A DNA stretch of 63,233 bases from an uncultured Pseudomonas sp. (GTDB lineage: Bacteria > Pseudomonadota > Gammaproteobacteria > Pseudomonadales > Pseudomonadaceae): NCBI RefSeq assembly GCF_946886105.1, contig NZ_CAMPHV010000029.1, positions 1 through 63,233 on the forward strand, written 5' to 3'. Positions 37,580-46,844 of this stretch are shown in pieces. Numbering within the stretch: the first letter of the stretch is position 1; every line of letters starts with the position of its first letter. The position numbers and the translations under genes were made by a program. A model generated the notes under the pieces. That model was not told the DNA's origin. It saw only the letters and a program-made list of their open reading frames with translations, and did no database searches.

Positions 37580-38503
37580 TTATTTAACCAGCGTGCGCCA
37601 TTCGGCGTGGTTGGCGGTTTTGCCGGTCACCAGGTCGAAATAGGCGGTTTGCAGTTTCTCGGTCACCGGGCCACGGCGGCCGGCGCCGATCTGCCGACCA
37701 TCGACTTCGCGAATCGGCGTGACTTCGGCGGCGGTGCCGGTGAAGAAGGCTTCGTCGGCGATATACACCTCATCGCGGGTGATGCGCTTCTCGACCACCT
37801 GGATGCCATGCTCGGCGGCCAGGGTCAGGATGGTGTTGCGGGTGATGCCGTTCAGGCAGGAAGTAACTTCCGGGGTGTAGATCACGCCGTTACGCACCAG
37901 GAAGATGTTCTCGCCCGAGCCTTCGGCCACGTAGCCTTCGGTATCCAGCAACATGGCCTCGTCGGCGCCGCCGGAGATGGCTTCCTGCAGGGCCAGCATC
38001 GAGTTGATGTAGTTGCCGTTGGCCTTGGCGCGAGTCATGGAAATGTTGACGTGGTGGCGGGTGAAGGAGCTGGTGCGCACCTTGATCCCGACTTGCAGGG
38101 CTTCGTCGCCCATATAGGCGCCCCAGCTCCAGGCGGCGACTATCACCTGCACTTTCAGGCCGCTGGCGCGCAGGCCCATAGCTTCGGATCCGTAGAACAC
38201 CATGGGGCGGATATAGGCGCTTTCCAGGTTGTTCTCACGCACGGCGGCGCGGGTGGCTTCATTGATTTCGTCTTTGGAGAAGGGAATCTTCATGCCCATG
38301 ATATGGGCCGAGTCGAACAGCCGGTCGGTGTGCGCCTGCAGGCGGAAAATCGCCGTGCCGTCCGGAGTGTCGTAGGCGCGCACGCCTTCGAATACGCCCA
38401 TGCCGTAGTGCAGCGTGTGGGTCAGCACATGGGTGGTCGCGTTGCGCCACGGCACCAGTTCGCCGTCATACCAAATCACGCCATCACGGTCGGCCATCGA
38501 CAT
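37580..38503 (-). CDS. ilvE: Branched-chain amino-acid aminotransferase
   Basis: A 307-residue fold-type IV PLP enzyme that interconverts Val, Leu and Ile with their 2-oxo acids. The PLP lysine is K160 (TRAKANGNY). LHYGMGVFEGVRAY at the N-terminus, YVAEGSGENIFLVRNG and the phosphate-binding GITRNT near 240 are all family markers. The ATG at 38503 has AAGGAG nine bases upstream; an internal ATG two codons on is possible. The leader contains an unusual 17-bp tandem repeat. Confidence 0.97.
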   Translation of the reverse strand: MSMADRDGVIWYDGELVPWRNATTHVLTHTLHYGMGVFEGVRAYDTPDGTAIFRLQAHTDRLFDSAHIMGMKIPFSKDEINEATRAAVRENNLESAYIRPMVFYGSEAMGLRASGLKVQVIVAAWSWGAYMGDEALQVGIKVRTSSFTRHHVNISMTRAKANGNYINSMLALQEAISGGADEAMLLDTEGYVAEGSGENIFLVRNGVIYTPEVTSCLNGITRNTILTLAAEHGIQVVEKRITRDEVYIADEAFFTGTAAEVTPIREVDGRQIGAGRRGPVTEKLQTAYFDLVTGKTANHAEWRTLVK

Positions 38504-38521
38504 AGTTGCCTGCTCCTTAAA

Positions 38522-38606
38522 TTCGGTCGCTACATTTATTCGGTAGCTAGATTAGTTCGATTGCTACGTTAATCCGGTTATACGTTTCGCTCGGTACAGC
38601 GTAGTC
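38522..38606. repeat. Five degenerate 17-bp tandem repeats upstream of ilvE
   Basis: Successive 17-base blocks starting at 38522, 38539, 38556, 38573 and 38590 align around TTCGGTNGCTACGTTAN. The first three share TTCG at positions 1-4 and GCTA at 8-11; the last two keep only the CGGT part. The array ends about nine bases before the ilvE ribosome site and covers the ilvE-glnE gap. Confidence 0.7.
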
Positions 38607-38630
38607 GATCGCAAGTCGCGCCCGACCGCC

Positions 38631-41576
38631 TCAACTCAAGCCCAGCTCCCGCCAGATGCGCATCACGTCGCGTCGTTGCTCCTGGAACTGATCGCCGCCG
38701 ACCACCCCCGGCTGTTTTTGCAGGGCCTGACGGTGCGCGGCCGAACGGTAGGCTTTGTAAATGTCCTGCAGCAAGCGGGCATCCTCGCCCGGCAACAAAC
38801 CGACACGCTCCAGCCCTTCCAGAATGCGGATGTTATCGGTGAACTCCAGCAGTACCGGGTACTGTCGCGACCACGCCAGGGCCGCGTATTGCACCATAAA
38901 TTCAATATCGACGATACCACCGGCGTCCTGCTTCAGATCGAACGGGGCCGTGGCCTCGAAGGCGTTGGCCGCGGTGCCGGCGGCGGTGGTCTTGCTGCCG
39001 AGGTTGTCGCGCATCTTCGCGCGCATCTCGCTGACCTCGACACGCAGCTTGTCCAGATCGCGCTCGCGCCCCAGAACCTGCGCCCGCACCGCCTCGAACG
39101 CCTTGCCCACCCGCGGACAACCGACCAGCACCCGCGCACGCACCAGCGCCTGGTGTTCCCAGGTCCAGGCCTCGTTCTCCTGGTAGCGCTCGAAGGCGCC
39201 GAGCGAACTGACCAACAAGCCCGCGGCGCCGGAGGGCCGCAAGCGCATATCCACCTCGTAAAGCTGGCCGGAATTGGTCTGTGCCGTCAGCAAGTGGATG
39301 ATCCGCTGGCCCAGGCGATTGAAAAACTGCGCGCCGTCGATGGGTTTGGCGCCATCGGTTTCGGCTTGCGGGTCGCCGTCGTGGATAAACACCAGATCCA
39401 GATCCGAGCCATGGCCGAGCTCGATACCGCCGACCTTGCCGTAGCCGACGATGATGAAATCGGGGTCGCACGGGCTGCCGTCGGCACGCAAAGGCGCACC
39501 ATGCTTGGCCACGGTCTGGCGCCAGGCCAACGCCAGCACCTGTTCGAGAATCGCTTCAGCTAGCCAGGTCAGGTAATCGCTGACCTTCATCAACGGCAGG
39601 CTGCCGGCGATCTCCGAGGCCGCCACACGCAGACGGTGGGCCAGCTTGAAGTGACGCAGCGCCTCCATCTGCTGTTCCAGGTCGTCCTCGGGGATGCGCA
39701 TCAGGCGTTCGCGCAACTCGGCGGCCAACTCCGGCGCCAGCGGCGGTTTGAATAGACGCCCCTCGTTGAGCAGCTCGTCGAGCAGCAAGGGGAAGCGGGT
39801 GATTTGTTCGGCGATCCAAGGGCTGGCCGCACACAGCGTCATCAGCCGTTGCAGCGCGCCGGGGTTTTCCGTCAGCAACACCAGGTAGGCCGAACGCCGC
39901 GCAACCGCCTCGATTAGCGGCAACACCCGCTCCAGCACCAGATCGGGGTTGTCGTGCTCCACCGCCTGAGCCAGCAGCCGCGGCATAAAGGCATCCAGAC
40001 GTTCGCGGCCGAGCCGCTGCATCGCGCGCACCTGGTTGCCGTTACGCAGCCCGGCCAGGCGCTGCCAGGCCGCCTGCGCATCGCTGAAACCCGCCTCGGC
40101 CAGTTGCCGGCAGGCGGCTTCTTCGTCCTGCACGTCCTCCCACAGCGGCAGCCACTCGCCACCGACCGCCTCGTCATCCGCGCTCTCGAGATCCTCGTCA
40201 GGGTCGGCGATTACCTGACGGAAATGCCAATCGACCCGACCGCGCCAGTGCATCAGCCGCTCGTGAAACGCCTGCCAGCTGTCGAAGCCCATGATAAAGG
40301 CGACCCGCGTCCGATCCTGGTCGTTGTCCGGGAGCATTTGCGTCTGCCGGTCGCCGATCGCCTGCAGGGCGTGTTCGGTGTAGCGCAGAAACTGGTAACC
40401 CTTGCGCAGCTCCTCGACCACCGCCGGCGGCAGATAGCCCTGCCCTTCGAGCGTCTTCAATACGCCGAGCAGCGGACGCTGCTGCAGGCTGAGGTCGCGC
40501 CCACCGTGGATCAGCTGAAACGCCTGAGCGATGAACTCCACCTCACGGATGCCGCCGGCGCCGAGTTTGATGTTCTCGGCCATGCCCTTGCGCCGCACCT
40601 CCTGCTGGATCAGCTGCTTCATGGTGCGCAGTGCTTCGATCGCAGAGAAGTCCAGGTAGCGCCGATAAACGAAGGGCCGCAGCATGTCCAGCAGGCGCGC
40701 GCCGGCCTGCTGATCGCCGCCGACCACCCGCGCCTTGATCATCGCGTAGCGTTCCCAATCGCGCCCCTGATCCTGGTAGTACTGCTCCAGTGCGTTGAAA
40801 CTGAACACCAGCGAACCCGAGGAACCATAGGGCCGCAAGCGCATATCGGTGCGGAACACGAAGCCGTCGACGGTGATCGCATCCAGCGCCTTGATCAGTT
40901 TCTGACCAAGGCGGATGAAAAACTCCTGATTATCCAGCGGGCGTTTCACCCCCTCGGTCTCGCCGCCTTCCGGGTAGCCGAAGATCAGGTCGATATCCGA
41001 GGACAGGTTCAGCTCATGGGCGCCCAGCTTGCCCATGCCGAGAATCACCATATGTTGCGCCTGGCCGCTACGACGCCCGACCGGGGTGCCGAACTGCGTG
41101 CAGTGGCGCGGATAGAGCCATTGGTACGCCTGATCAATACAGGCATCGGCGAGGTCGGACAGGTCGCGGCAGGTTTCGATCAGATCGGCCTGACGGGTGA
41201 TATCGCGCCAGATGATGCGCAGCTGCTGGCGATTACGAAAGCGCCGCAAGCGCTTGGCCAGCTCGTCTTCACCCTCGCAATCGGTCAGCGCCGCGACCAG
41301 TTGCTCGCGCAGCTCGCCACCGCGCAGGGCACGTTCGAGCAAGCCGCTATCGGCCAGGCTCAGCAACATCTGCGGGTCGCGCAAAGCGTGCTCGTTGACG
41401 AAATCACTGGCGGCGCAGACACGACGCCATGCCTCGTGCCGGGCATGTGGCCAGGCCGCAAAACTCGACGTCACAGCGTTGTCAAAACCCGCCAGGACTG
41501 CGCGCAAGGCTTGCTCGGCATTCAGTGCCAGGGATTCGAGGGTGACCGGCAAAGAGGCCAGCACGGGAAGGCTCAT
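38631..41576 (-). CDS. glnE: Glutamine synthetase adenylyltransferase / adenylyl-removing enzyme
   Basis: A 981-residue bifunctional regulator that adenylylates and deadenylylates glutamine synthetase in response to PII. It has two nucleotidyltransferase domains. The N-terminal one (GKLGAHELNLSSDIDLIFGY, near 185) removes AMP. The C-terminal one (GKVGGIELGHGSDLDLVFIHD, near 705) adds it. Each is followed by a helical GlnD-type domain. Both metal motifs (GSDxDL type) are intact and the length matches the family (about 945-985). It is divergent from aceE, with 257 bases between. Confidence 0.98.
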   Translation of the reverse strand: MSLPVLASLPVTLESLALNAEQALRAVLAGFDNAVTSSFAAWPHARHEAWRRVCAASDFVNEHALRDPQMLLSLADSGLLERALRGGELREQLVAALTDCEGEDELAKRLRRFRNRQQLRIIWRDITRQADLIETCRDLSDLADACIDQAYQWLYPRHCTQFGTPVGRRSGQAQHMVILGMGKLGAHELNLSSDIDLIFGYPEGGETEGVKRPLDNQEFFIRLGQKLIKALDAITVDGFVFRTDMRLRPYGSSGSLVFSFNALEQYYQDQGRDWERYAMIKARVVGGDQQAGARLLDMLRPFVYRRYLDFSAIEALRTMKQLIQQEVRRKGMAENIKLGAGGIREVEFIAQAFQLIHGGRDLSLQQRPLLGVLKTLEGQGYLPPAVVEELRKGYQFLRYTEHALQAIGDRQTQMLPDNDQDRTRVAFIMGFDSWQAFHERLMHWRGRVDWHFRQVIADPDEDLESADDEAVGGEWLPLWEDVQDEEAACRQLAEAGFSDAQAAWQRLAGLRNGNQVRAMQRLGRERLDAFMPRLLAQAVEHDNPDLVLERVLPLIEAVARRSAYLVLLTENPGALQRLMTLCAASPWIAEQITRFPLLLDELLNEGRLFKPPLAPELAAELRERLMRIPEDDLEQQMEALRHFKLAHRLRVAASEIAGSLPLMKVSDYLTWLAEAILEQVLALAWRQTVAKHGAPLRADGSPCDPDFIIVGYGKVGGIELGHGSDLDLVFIHDGDPQAETDGAKPIDGAQFFNRLGQRIIHLLTAQTNSGQLYEVDMRLRPSGAAGLLVSSLGAFERYQENEAWTWEHQALVRARVLVGCPRVGKAFEAVRAQVLGRERDLDKLRVEVSEMRAKMRDNLGSKTTAAGTAANAFEATAPFDLKQDAGGIVDIEFMVQYAALAWSRQYPVLLEFTDNIRILEGLERVGLLPGEDARLLQDIYKAYRSAAHRQALQKQPGVVGGDQFQEQRRDVMRIWRELGLS

Positions 41577-41656
41577 GGTCTATCCTTTTTCGGCGGGCTG
41601 CCCGACGCGGCAAATGCCCGAACTAGAGCGGGGAAAATCACGGACAAAAAAATAAC

Positions 41657-41671
41657 TGTAGTTTTACTACC
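41657..41671. promoter_or_regulatory. GntR/FadR-type operator, glnE-side copy
   Basis: TGTAGTTTTACTACC is a 14-of-15 dyad. Its core TAGTTTTACTA fits the FadR-subfamily GntR consensus TNGTNNNACNA exactly. It is 81 bases from the glnE start and 52 bases (about five helical turns, centre to centre) from a perfect second copy. Confidence 0.75.
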
Positions 41672-41708
41672 CGCATTTGTATCTCAGAGGCTGAAAAGAG
41701 CTTCAAAA

Positions 41709-41723
41709 TGTAGTAAAACTACA
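41709..41723. promoter_or_regulatory. GntR/FadR-type operator, aceE-side copy
   Basis: TGTAGTAAAACTACA is a perfect inverted repeat with core TAGTAAAACTA matching TNGTNNNACNA. Located 111 bases before the aceE ATG, it is well placed to overlap the aceEF promoter. By analogy with PdhR of enterics a pyruvate-sensing GntR repressor is the likely reader; no such gene is in the window. Confidence 0.8.
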
Positions 41724-41833
41724 CAGAGCCGGCCCTATCCCCGGTCAAACCAAGAATTTACGCGGCCACTCACGAAGTCGGCCACGAACCCCAGGCCTCC
41801 GATTCTGGAAGCCTTTCCGCCCTGGAGCAAGCC

Positions 41834-44479
41834 ATGCAAGACCTTGATCCCGTCGAAACCCAGGAATGGCTGGACGCGCTGGAATCCGTCCTCGACCGTG
41901 AAGGTGAAGACCGCGCACATTATCTGATGACCCGCCTCGGCGAACTGGCCACCCGTAGTGGCACCCAGTTGCCTTATGCGATCACCACGCCGTATCGCAA
42001 TACCATCCCGGTAGGCCACGAAGCCCGTATGCCCGGCGACCTGTTCATGGAACGCCGCATCCGCTCGCTGGTGCGCTGGAACGCCTTGGCCATGGTGATG
42101 CGCACCAACCTGCAAGACCCGGATCTGGGCGGTCACATTTCCAGCTTCGCCTCCTCGGCGACCCTGTACGACATCGGCTTCAACTACTTCTTCCAGGCCC
42201 CGACCGACGAACACGGCGGCGACCTGATCTACTTCCAGGGCCACGCCTCGCCGGGCGTTTATGCCCGCGCCTTCATGGAAGGTCGGATTACTGAAGAGCA
42301 GCTCAACAACTTCCGTCAGGAAGTCGATGGCAAGGGGCTGTCGTCCTACCCGCACCCGTGGTTGATGCCGGACTTCTGGCAGTTCCCCACCGTGTCCATG
42401 GGCCTGGGCCCGATCCAGGCGATCTACCAGGCGCGCTTCATGAAGTACCTGGAAGACCGCGGCTATATCCCTGCCGGCAAGCAGAAAGTCTGGTGCTTCC
42501 TCGGCGACGGCGAGTGCGACGAGCCGGAATCCCTCGGTGCGATTTCCCTGGCTGGCCGCGAGAAGCTGGACAACCTGATCTTCGTCATCAACTGCAACCT
42601 GCAGCGCCTCGACGGCCCGGTACGCGGCAACGGCAAGATCATCCAGGAACTCGAAGGCGTGTTCCGCGGCGCCCAGTGGAACGTCAACAAGGTGGTCTGG
42701 GGTCGCTTCTGGGACCCACTGCTGGCCAAGGACAAAGACGGCATCCTGCAACGCCGCATGGATGAAGTGATTGACGGCGAGTACCAGAACTACAAAGCCA
42801 AAGACGGCGCCTTCGTGCGCGAACACTTCTTCAACAGCCCAGAACTGAAAGAGATGGTCAAAGACCTCTCCGACGACGAAATCTGGAAACTCAACCGTGG
42901 CGGCCACGACCCCTATAAGGTCTATGCGGCCTACCACGAAGCCGTGCACCACAAAGGTCAACCGACCGTGGTCCTGGCCAAGACCATCAAGGGTTATGGC
43001 ACCGGTGCCGGCGAAGCGAAGAACACCGCGCACAACACCAAGAAGGTCGATGTCGACAGCCTGAAGAAATTCCGCGACCGCTTCGACATTCCGGTCAAGG
43101 ACGATCAACTCGAAGACCTGCCATTCTTCAAACCCGAAGAAGGCAGCGCCGAGTACAAGTACCTGCACGAGCGTCGCGCCGCCCTCGGTGGCTTCGTGCC
43201 GCAGCGTCGGGTCAACAGCTTCAGCATTCCGACCCCGCCGCTGGATACCCTCAAGGCCATTCTCGACGGCTCGGGCGATCGTGAAATCTCCACCACCATG
43301 GCCTTCGTGCGCATCCTCGCGCAGCTGGTCAAGGACAAGGAGCTGGGCAGCCGCATCGTCCCGATCATCCCGGACGAAGCCCGTACCTTCGGTATGGAAG
43401 GCATGTTCCGTCAGCTCGGCATCTACTCCTCGGTCGGTCAGCTGTACGAGCCGGTGGACAAGGATCAGGTGATGTTCTACCGCGAGGACAAGAAAGGTCA
43501 GATCCTCGAGGAAGGCATCAACGAAGCCGGCGCCATGAGCTCCTTCATCGCCGCGGGCACCAGCTACAGCTGCCACAACCAGCCGATGCTGCCGTTCTAC
43601 ATCTTCTATTCGATGTTCGGTTTCCAGCGTATCGGCGACCTGGCCTGGGCCGCCGGCGACAGCCGCACCCGTGGTTTCCTGATCGGCGGCACCGCCGGAC
43701 GTACCACGCTGAACGGCGAAGGCTTGCAGCACGAAGACGGCCACAGCCACATCATGGCCGCGACCATCCCCAACTGCCGCACCTATGACCCCACCTACGG
43801 CTACGAGCTGGCGGTGATCATCCGCGAAGGCACGCGGCAGATGATGGAAGAACAGCAGAACGTCTTCTACTACATCACCGTGATGAACGAAGCCTATCAG
43901 CAGCCGGCGATGCCCGCAGGCGCCGAAGACGGCATCATCAAGGGCATGTACCTGCTCGAGGAAGACAAGAAGGAAGCCGCGCATCACGTCCAGTTGCTCG
44001 GCTCCGGCACCATCCTGCGTGAAGTGCGCGAGGCGGCGAAAATCCTCCGCGAGCAGTTCAACGTCGGCGCCGACGTCTGGAGCGTCACCAGCTTCAACGA
44101 ACTGCGTCGTGAAGGCCTGGCCGTGGAACGCAGCAATCGCCTGCACCCGGGGCAGAAGCCGAAGCAGACCCATATCGAGCAGTGCCTGAAAGGGCGTAAA
44201 GGCCCGGTCATCGCCAGCACCGACTACATGAAGCTGTTCGCCGAGCAGATTCGCCAGTGGGTGCCGAGCAAGGAATACAAGGTCCTGGGCACCGACGGCT
44301 TCGGCCGCAGCGACAGCCGCAAGAAGCTGCGCCACTTCTTCGAAGTGGACCGCAACTGGGTTGTCCTCGCCGCTCTCGAAGCCCTGGTAGACCGTGGCGA
44401 AATCGAAGCCAAGGTGCTGGCCGACGCCATCGCCAAGTTCGGTATCGACCCGGAAAAACTCAACCCGCTGGACTGCTAA
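41834..44479 (+). CDS. aceE: Pyruvate dehydrogenase E1 component (homodimeric)
   Basis: An 881-residue thiamine-diphosphate enzyme that decarboxylates pyruvate and reductively acetylates the lipoyl groups of AceF. The ThDP/Mg motif begins GDGECDEPES near residue 224 and ends at the NCN about 28 residues on. The N-terminus (QDLDPVETQEWLDALESVL) is the segment that docks on E2, and FGRSDSRKKLRHFFEVD is near the C-terminus. The ATG at 41834 has TGGAG eight bases upstream. aceF follows by 11 bases; control is probably by the two GntR-type sites upstream. Confidence 0.99.
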   Translation: MQDLDPVETQEWLDALESVLDREGEDRAHYLMTRLGELATRSGTQLPYAITTPYRNTIPVGHEARMPGDLFMERRIRSLVRWNALAMVMRTNLQDPDLGGHISSFASSATLYDIGFNYFFQAPTDEHGGDLIYFQGHASPGVYARAFMEGRITEEQLNNFRQEVDGKGLSSYPHPWLMPDFWQFPTVSMGLGPIQAIYQARFMKYLEDRGYIPAGKQKVWCFLGDGECDEPESLGAISLAGREKLDNLIFVINCNLQRLDGPVRGNGKIIQELEGVFRGAQWNVNKVVWGRFWDPLLAKDKDGILQRRMDEVIDGEYQNYKAKDGAFVREHFFNSPELKEMVKDLSDDEIWKLNRGGHDPYKVYAAYHEAVHHKGQPTVVLAKTIKGYGTGAGEAKNTAHNTKKVDVDSLKKFRDRFDIPVKDDQLEDLPFFKPEEGSAEYKYLHERRAALGGFVPQRRVNSFSIPTPPLDTLKAILDGSGDREISTTMAFVRILAQLVKDKELGSRIVPIIPDEARTFGMEGMFRQLGIYSSVGQLYEPVDKDQVMFYREDKKGQILEEGINEAGAMSSFIAAGTSYSCHNQPMLPFYIFYSMFGFQRIGDLAWAAGDSRTRGFLIGGTAGRTTLNGEGLQHEDGHSHIMAATIPNCRTYDPTYGYELAVIIREGTRQMMEEQQNVFYYITVMNEAYQQPAMPAGAEDGIIKGMYLLEEDKKEAAHHVQLLGSGTILREVREAAKILREQFNVGADVWSVTSFNELRREGLAVERSNRLHPGQKPKQTHIEQCLKGRKGPVIASTDYMKLFAEQIRQWVPSKEYKVLGTDGFGRSDSRKKLRHFFEVDRNWVVLAALEALVDRGEIEAKVLADAIAKFGIDPEKLNPLDC

Positions 44480-44490
44480 GGAGCGAAACG

Positions 44491-46137
44491 ATGAGTGAAT
44501 TGATTCGCGTACCCGACATCGGCGGCGGTGAGGGTGAAGTGATCGAACTGATGGTGAAAGTCGGCGACCGCATCGAAGCCGACCAGAGCCTACTGACCCT
44601 CGAGTCGGATAAAGCCAGTATGGAAATCCCGGCGCCCAAAGCCGGCGTGGTGAAAAGCATCAAGGTCAAGCTCGGCGACAGCCTGAAGGAAGGCGACGAA
44701 CTGCTCGAACTCGAAGCCGAGGGCGCCACCGAGTCCGCTCCCGCTCCAGCACCGGCCAAGGCGGCGGAGCCGGCGAAAGCCGAAACTCCGGCGCAGGCGC
44801 CAGCCGCTGCGGCGCCTGCGGCCAGCGCCAGCGTGCAGGATGTCCACGTGCCGGATATTGGTTCCGCCGGCAAGGCCAAGATCATCGAAGTACTGGTCAA
44901 GGCCGGCGACACGGTGGAAGCCGACCAGTCGCTGATCACCCTGGAATCTGACAAGGCCAGCATGGAAATCCCCTCGCCGGCTGCCGGCGTGGTGGAAAGC
45001 GTCGAGGTCAAGCTGGATGACGAAGTCGGCACCGGCGACCTGATCCTCAAGCTCAAGGTGGCCGGCGCCGCGCCTGCGGCTCCTGCTGCGGCCCCGGCAG
45101 CCGCTCAGGCGGTGCATAGCACTCCCGCTGGCGCAGCGCCCGAGGTGGTCGCCGAGGTCAACGCCATCGCCAAACTGTCGGCTGCGGCCGCCAGCGCGGC
45201 GGCTGCGCAAGTGCCGTCCAGCGGCAGCGCAGTGCACGCAGGCCCAGCGGTGCGTCAGCTGGCCCGTGATTTCGGCGTCAACCTGGCCGAAGTCAAAGGC
45301 ACCGGCCCGAAAGAGCGCATCCTCAAGGAAGACGTGCAGCTGCACGTCAAAGCCATGCTGCAGAAGGCCAAGGAAGCGCCAGCCGGCGCAACCGGCGGCG
45401 CCGGCATTCCGCCGATTCCGGTGGTCGACTTCAGCAAGTTCGGTGAAGTCGAAGAAGTGGCGATGACCCGCCTGATGCAGGTCGGTGCCGCCAACCTGCA
45501 CCGCAGCTGGCTCAATGTGCCGCACGTGACCCAATTCGATTCGGCCGACATCACCGAGCTGGAAGCCTTCCGCGTCGCACAGAAAGCCGTGGCCGAGAAG
45601 GCCGGGGTCAAGCTCACCGTGCTGCCGTTGTTATTGAAAGCCTGCGCCTACCTGCTCAAGGAACTGCCGGACTTCAACAGTTCGCTGGCGCCGAGCGGCA
45701 AGGCGATCATCCGCAAGAAGTACGTGCACATCGGCTTCGCCGTGGACACCCCGGACGGCCTGCTGGTGCCGGTGATCAAGAACGTCGACCAAAAGAGCCT
45801 GCTGCAACTCGCCGCCGAAGCCGCCGCTCTGGCGGAAAAGGCCCGCACCAAGAAACTCGCGGCCGACGACATGCAGGGCGCCTGCTTCACCATCTCCAGC
45901 CTCGGTCATATTGGCGGCACCGGCTTCACGCCGATCGTCAACGCGCCGGAAGTGGCGATCCTCGGCGTCAGCAAGGCGACCATCCAGCCGGTCTGGGACG
46001 GCAAGGCCTTCCAGCCCAAGCTGATGCTGCCGCTGTCGCTGTCCTACGATCACCGTGTGATCAACGGCGCCGCCGCCGCACGCTTCACCAAGCGCCTCGG
46101 CGACGTGCTGACGGATATCCGCACCATGCTTCTGTAA
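44491..46137 (+). CDS. aceF: Dihydrolipoyllysine-residue acetyltransferase (E2 of pyruvate dehydrogenase)
   Basis: A 548-residue E2 core that accepts acetyl groups and passes them to CoA. Two lipoyl domains (residues about 1-75 and 118-195) each carry LESDKASMEI with the lipoylated Lys, joined by Ala/Pro linkers. The E1/E3-binding domain is near 250-290 (GPAVRQLARDFGVNLAEVKG). The catalytic domain ends SYDHRVINGAAAARF; the Asn in place of the usual Asp of HxxxDG is, to my memory, also found in Azotobacter E2p, so it is not a defect. The ATG at 44491 follows AAGGAG. No lpd gene follows. Confidence 0.98.
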   Translation: MSELIRVPDIGGGEGEVIELMVKVGDRIEADQSLLTLESDKASMEIPAPKAGVVKSIKVKLGDSLKEGDELLELEAEGATESAPAPAPAKAAEPAKAETPAQAPAAAAPAASASVQDVHVPDIGSAGKAKIIEVLVKAGDTVEADQSLITLESDKASMEIPSPAAGVVESVEVKLDDEVGTGDLILKLKVAGAAPAAPAAAPAAAQAVHSTPAGAAPEVVAEVNAIAKLSAAAASAAAAQVPSSGSAVHAGPAVRQLARDFGVNLAEVKGTGPKERILKEDVQLHVKAMLQKAKEAPAGATGGAGIPPIPVVDFSKFGEVEEVAMTRLMQVGAANLHRSWLNVPHVTQFDSADITELEAFRVAQKAVAEKAGVKLTVLPLLLKACAYLLKELPDFNSSLAPSGKAIIRKKYVHIGFAVDTPDGLLVPVIKNVDQKSLLQLAAEAAALAEKARTKKLAADDMQGACFTISSLGHIGGTGFTPIVNAPEVAILGVSKATIQPVWDGKAFQPKLMLPLSLSYDHRVINGAAAARFTKRLGDVLTDIRTMLL

Positions 46138-46177
46138 CACCCGCTTCAACTTTCGAGCACGCCACGCTCGTACCCTC

Positions 46178-46207
46178 AACCCCGCCTCGTTGGCGGGGTT
46201 TTTTTTG
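46178..46207 (+). terminator. Intrinsic terminator of aceEF
   Basis: AACCCCGCC (46178-46186) pairs with GGCGGGGTT (46192-46200) around a 5-base loop and runs straight into eight or more Ts, 40 bases after the aceF stop. Confidence 0.95.
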
Positions 46208-46236
46208 CCTATTTCATAGAGCCAGGCGCGAGGGCC

Positions 46237-46767
46237 CTAGCCCTTCTGCAGATTGCGAATCAGAAAGCTCAGCGCCTTGGCCAGTTCGGCGGCGCCCTGG
46301 TGATCACGCACTATGGTCAACAACGGACGGCCGTCGGCCGGGTTGTTCAACACACAGCTGATACCCGAGAGCGGGCAGTCGTATTCGATAAAGGGATCGA
46401 CCCCGTACAGGCTTATCCGCTGGTTGTGCACCGCCACGTTGCCGCTCTGCGGATCGCGGGTTTCTTCGCGCAACACCAACTCGCCTGGCGCGCCCAGCGC
46501 CAACTGGTAGATCAGATCCTTGCGTTCGGCCTGACCGACTTGATAGGCCGCACGCAAAGCGTAGGTCTTCAGCAGGTCGTTGCTGTGCGCGAGCAGCGCC
46601 TGGCGATCGCTCTCGGTCAGGTACAGGCGTTTGAGCTCCGTCAGGTAGCGCGCCTGCTCGGAACTGCTCAAGCCGGCGGAGGGCTCCGCAGCCCAGCCAG
46701 CCGTTGCCGCGAGACAGCCTCCCAGCAGCACGACGGTCATTAGTTTTCTTGTCAGTCGCAATCGCAT
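46237..46767 (-). CDS. Secreted hypothetical protein between aceF and dipA
   Basis: A 176-residue exported protein. Residues 1-26 are a clear signal peptide (basic start, hydrophobic core, cut after AGWAA). The mature part is helical at first (SSEQARYLTELKRLYLTESDRQALLAH) and then carries two Cys in DCPLSGISCVLNNP that could form a disulfide. No enzyme motif is seen. It is convergent with aceF and divergent from dipA (77 bases). An overlapping frame on the same strand is a shadow. Function unknown. Confidence 0.8.
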   Translation of the reverse strand: MRLRLTRKLMTVVLLGGCLAATAGWAAEPSAGLSSSEQARYLTELKRLYLTESDRQALLAHSNDLLKTYALRAAYQVGQAERKDLIYQLALGAPGELVLREETRDPQSGNVAVHNQRISLYGVDPFIEYDCPLSGISCVLNNPADGRPLLTIVRDHQGAAELAKALSFLIRNLQKG

Positions 46768-46844
46768 GATGCACCCTTACCGATAGCTATAGTGAAGCGA
46801 GCCGAGACCTCGCTTCGATCAGCATACTGGAAGCCAGCCAATCG

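Noticed and set aside
38522..38606. CRISPR array upstream of ilvE
   Set aside because: Blocks are contiguous 17-mers with no spacers and poor identity; no cas genes in the window.
41735..44335. 866-codon open frame antisense to aceE
   Set aside because: Shadow of aceE; the sense protein is a complete E1 enzyme with ribosome site and operon partner.
45990..46137. Inactive AceF because HxxxDG reads HRVING
   Set aside because: Asn at this place is, to my knowledge, normal in the Azotobacter/Pseudomonas E2p lineage, so it is not a defect.
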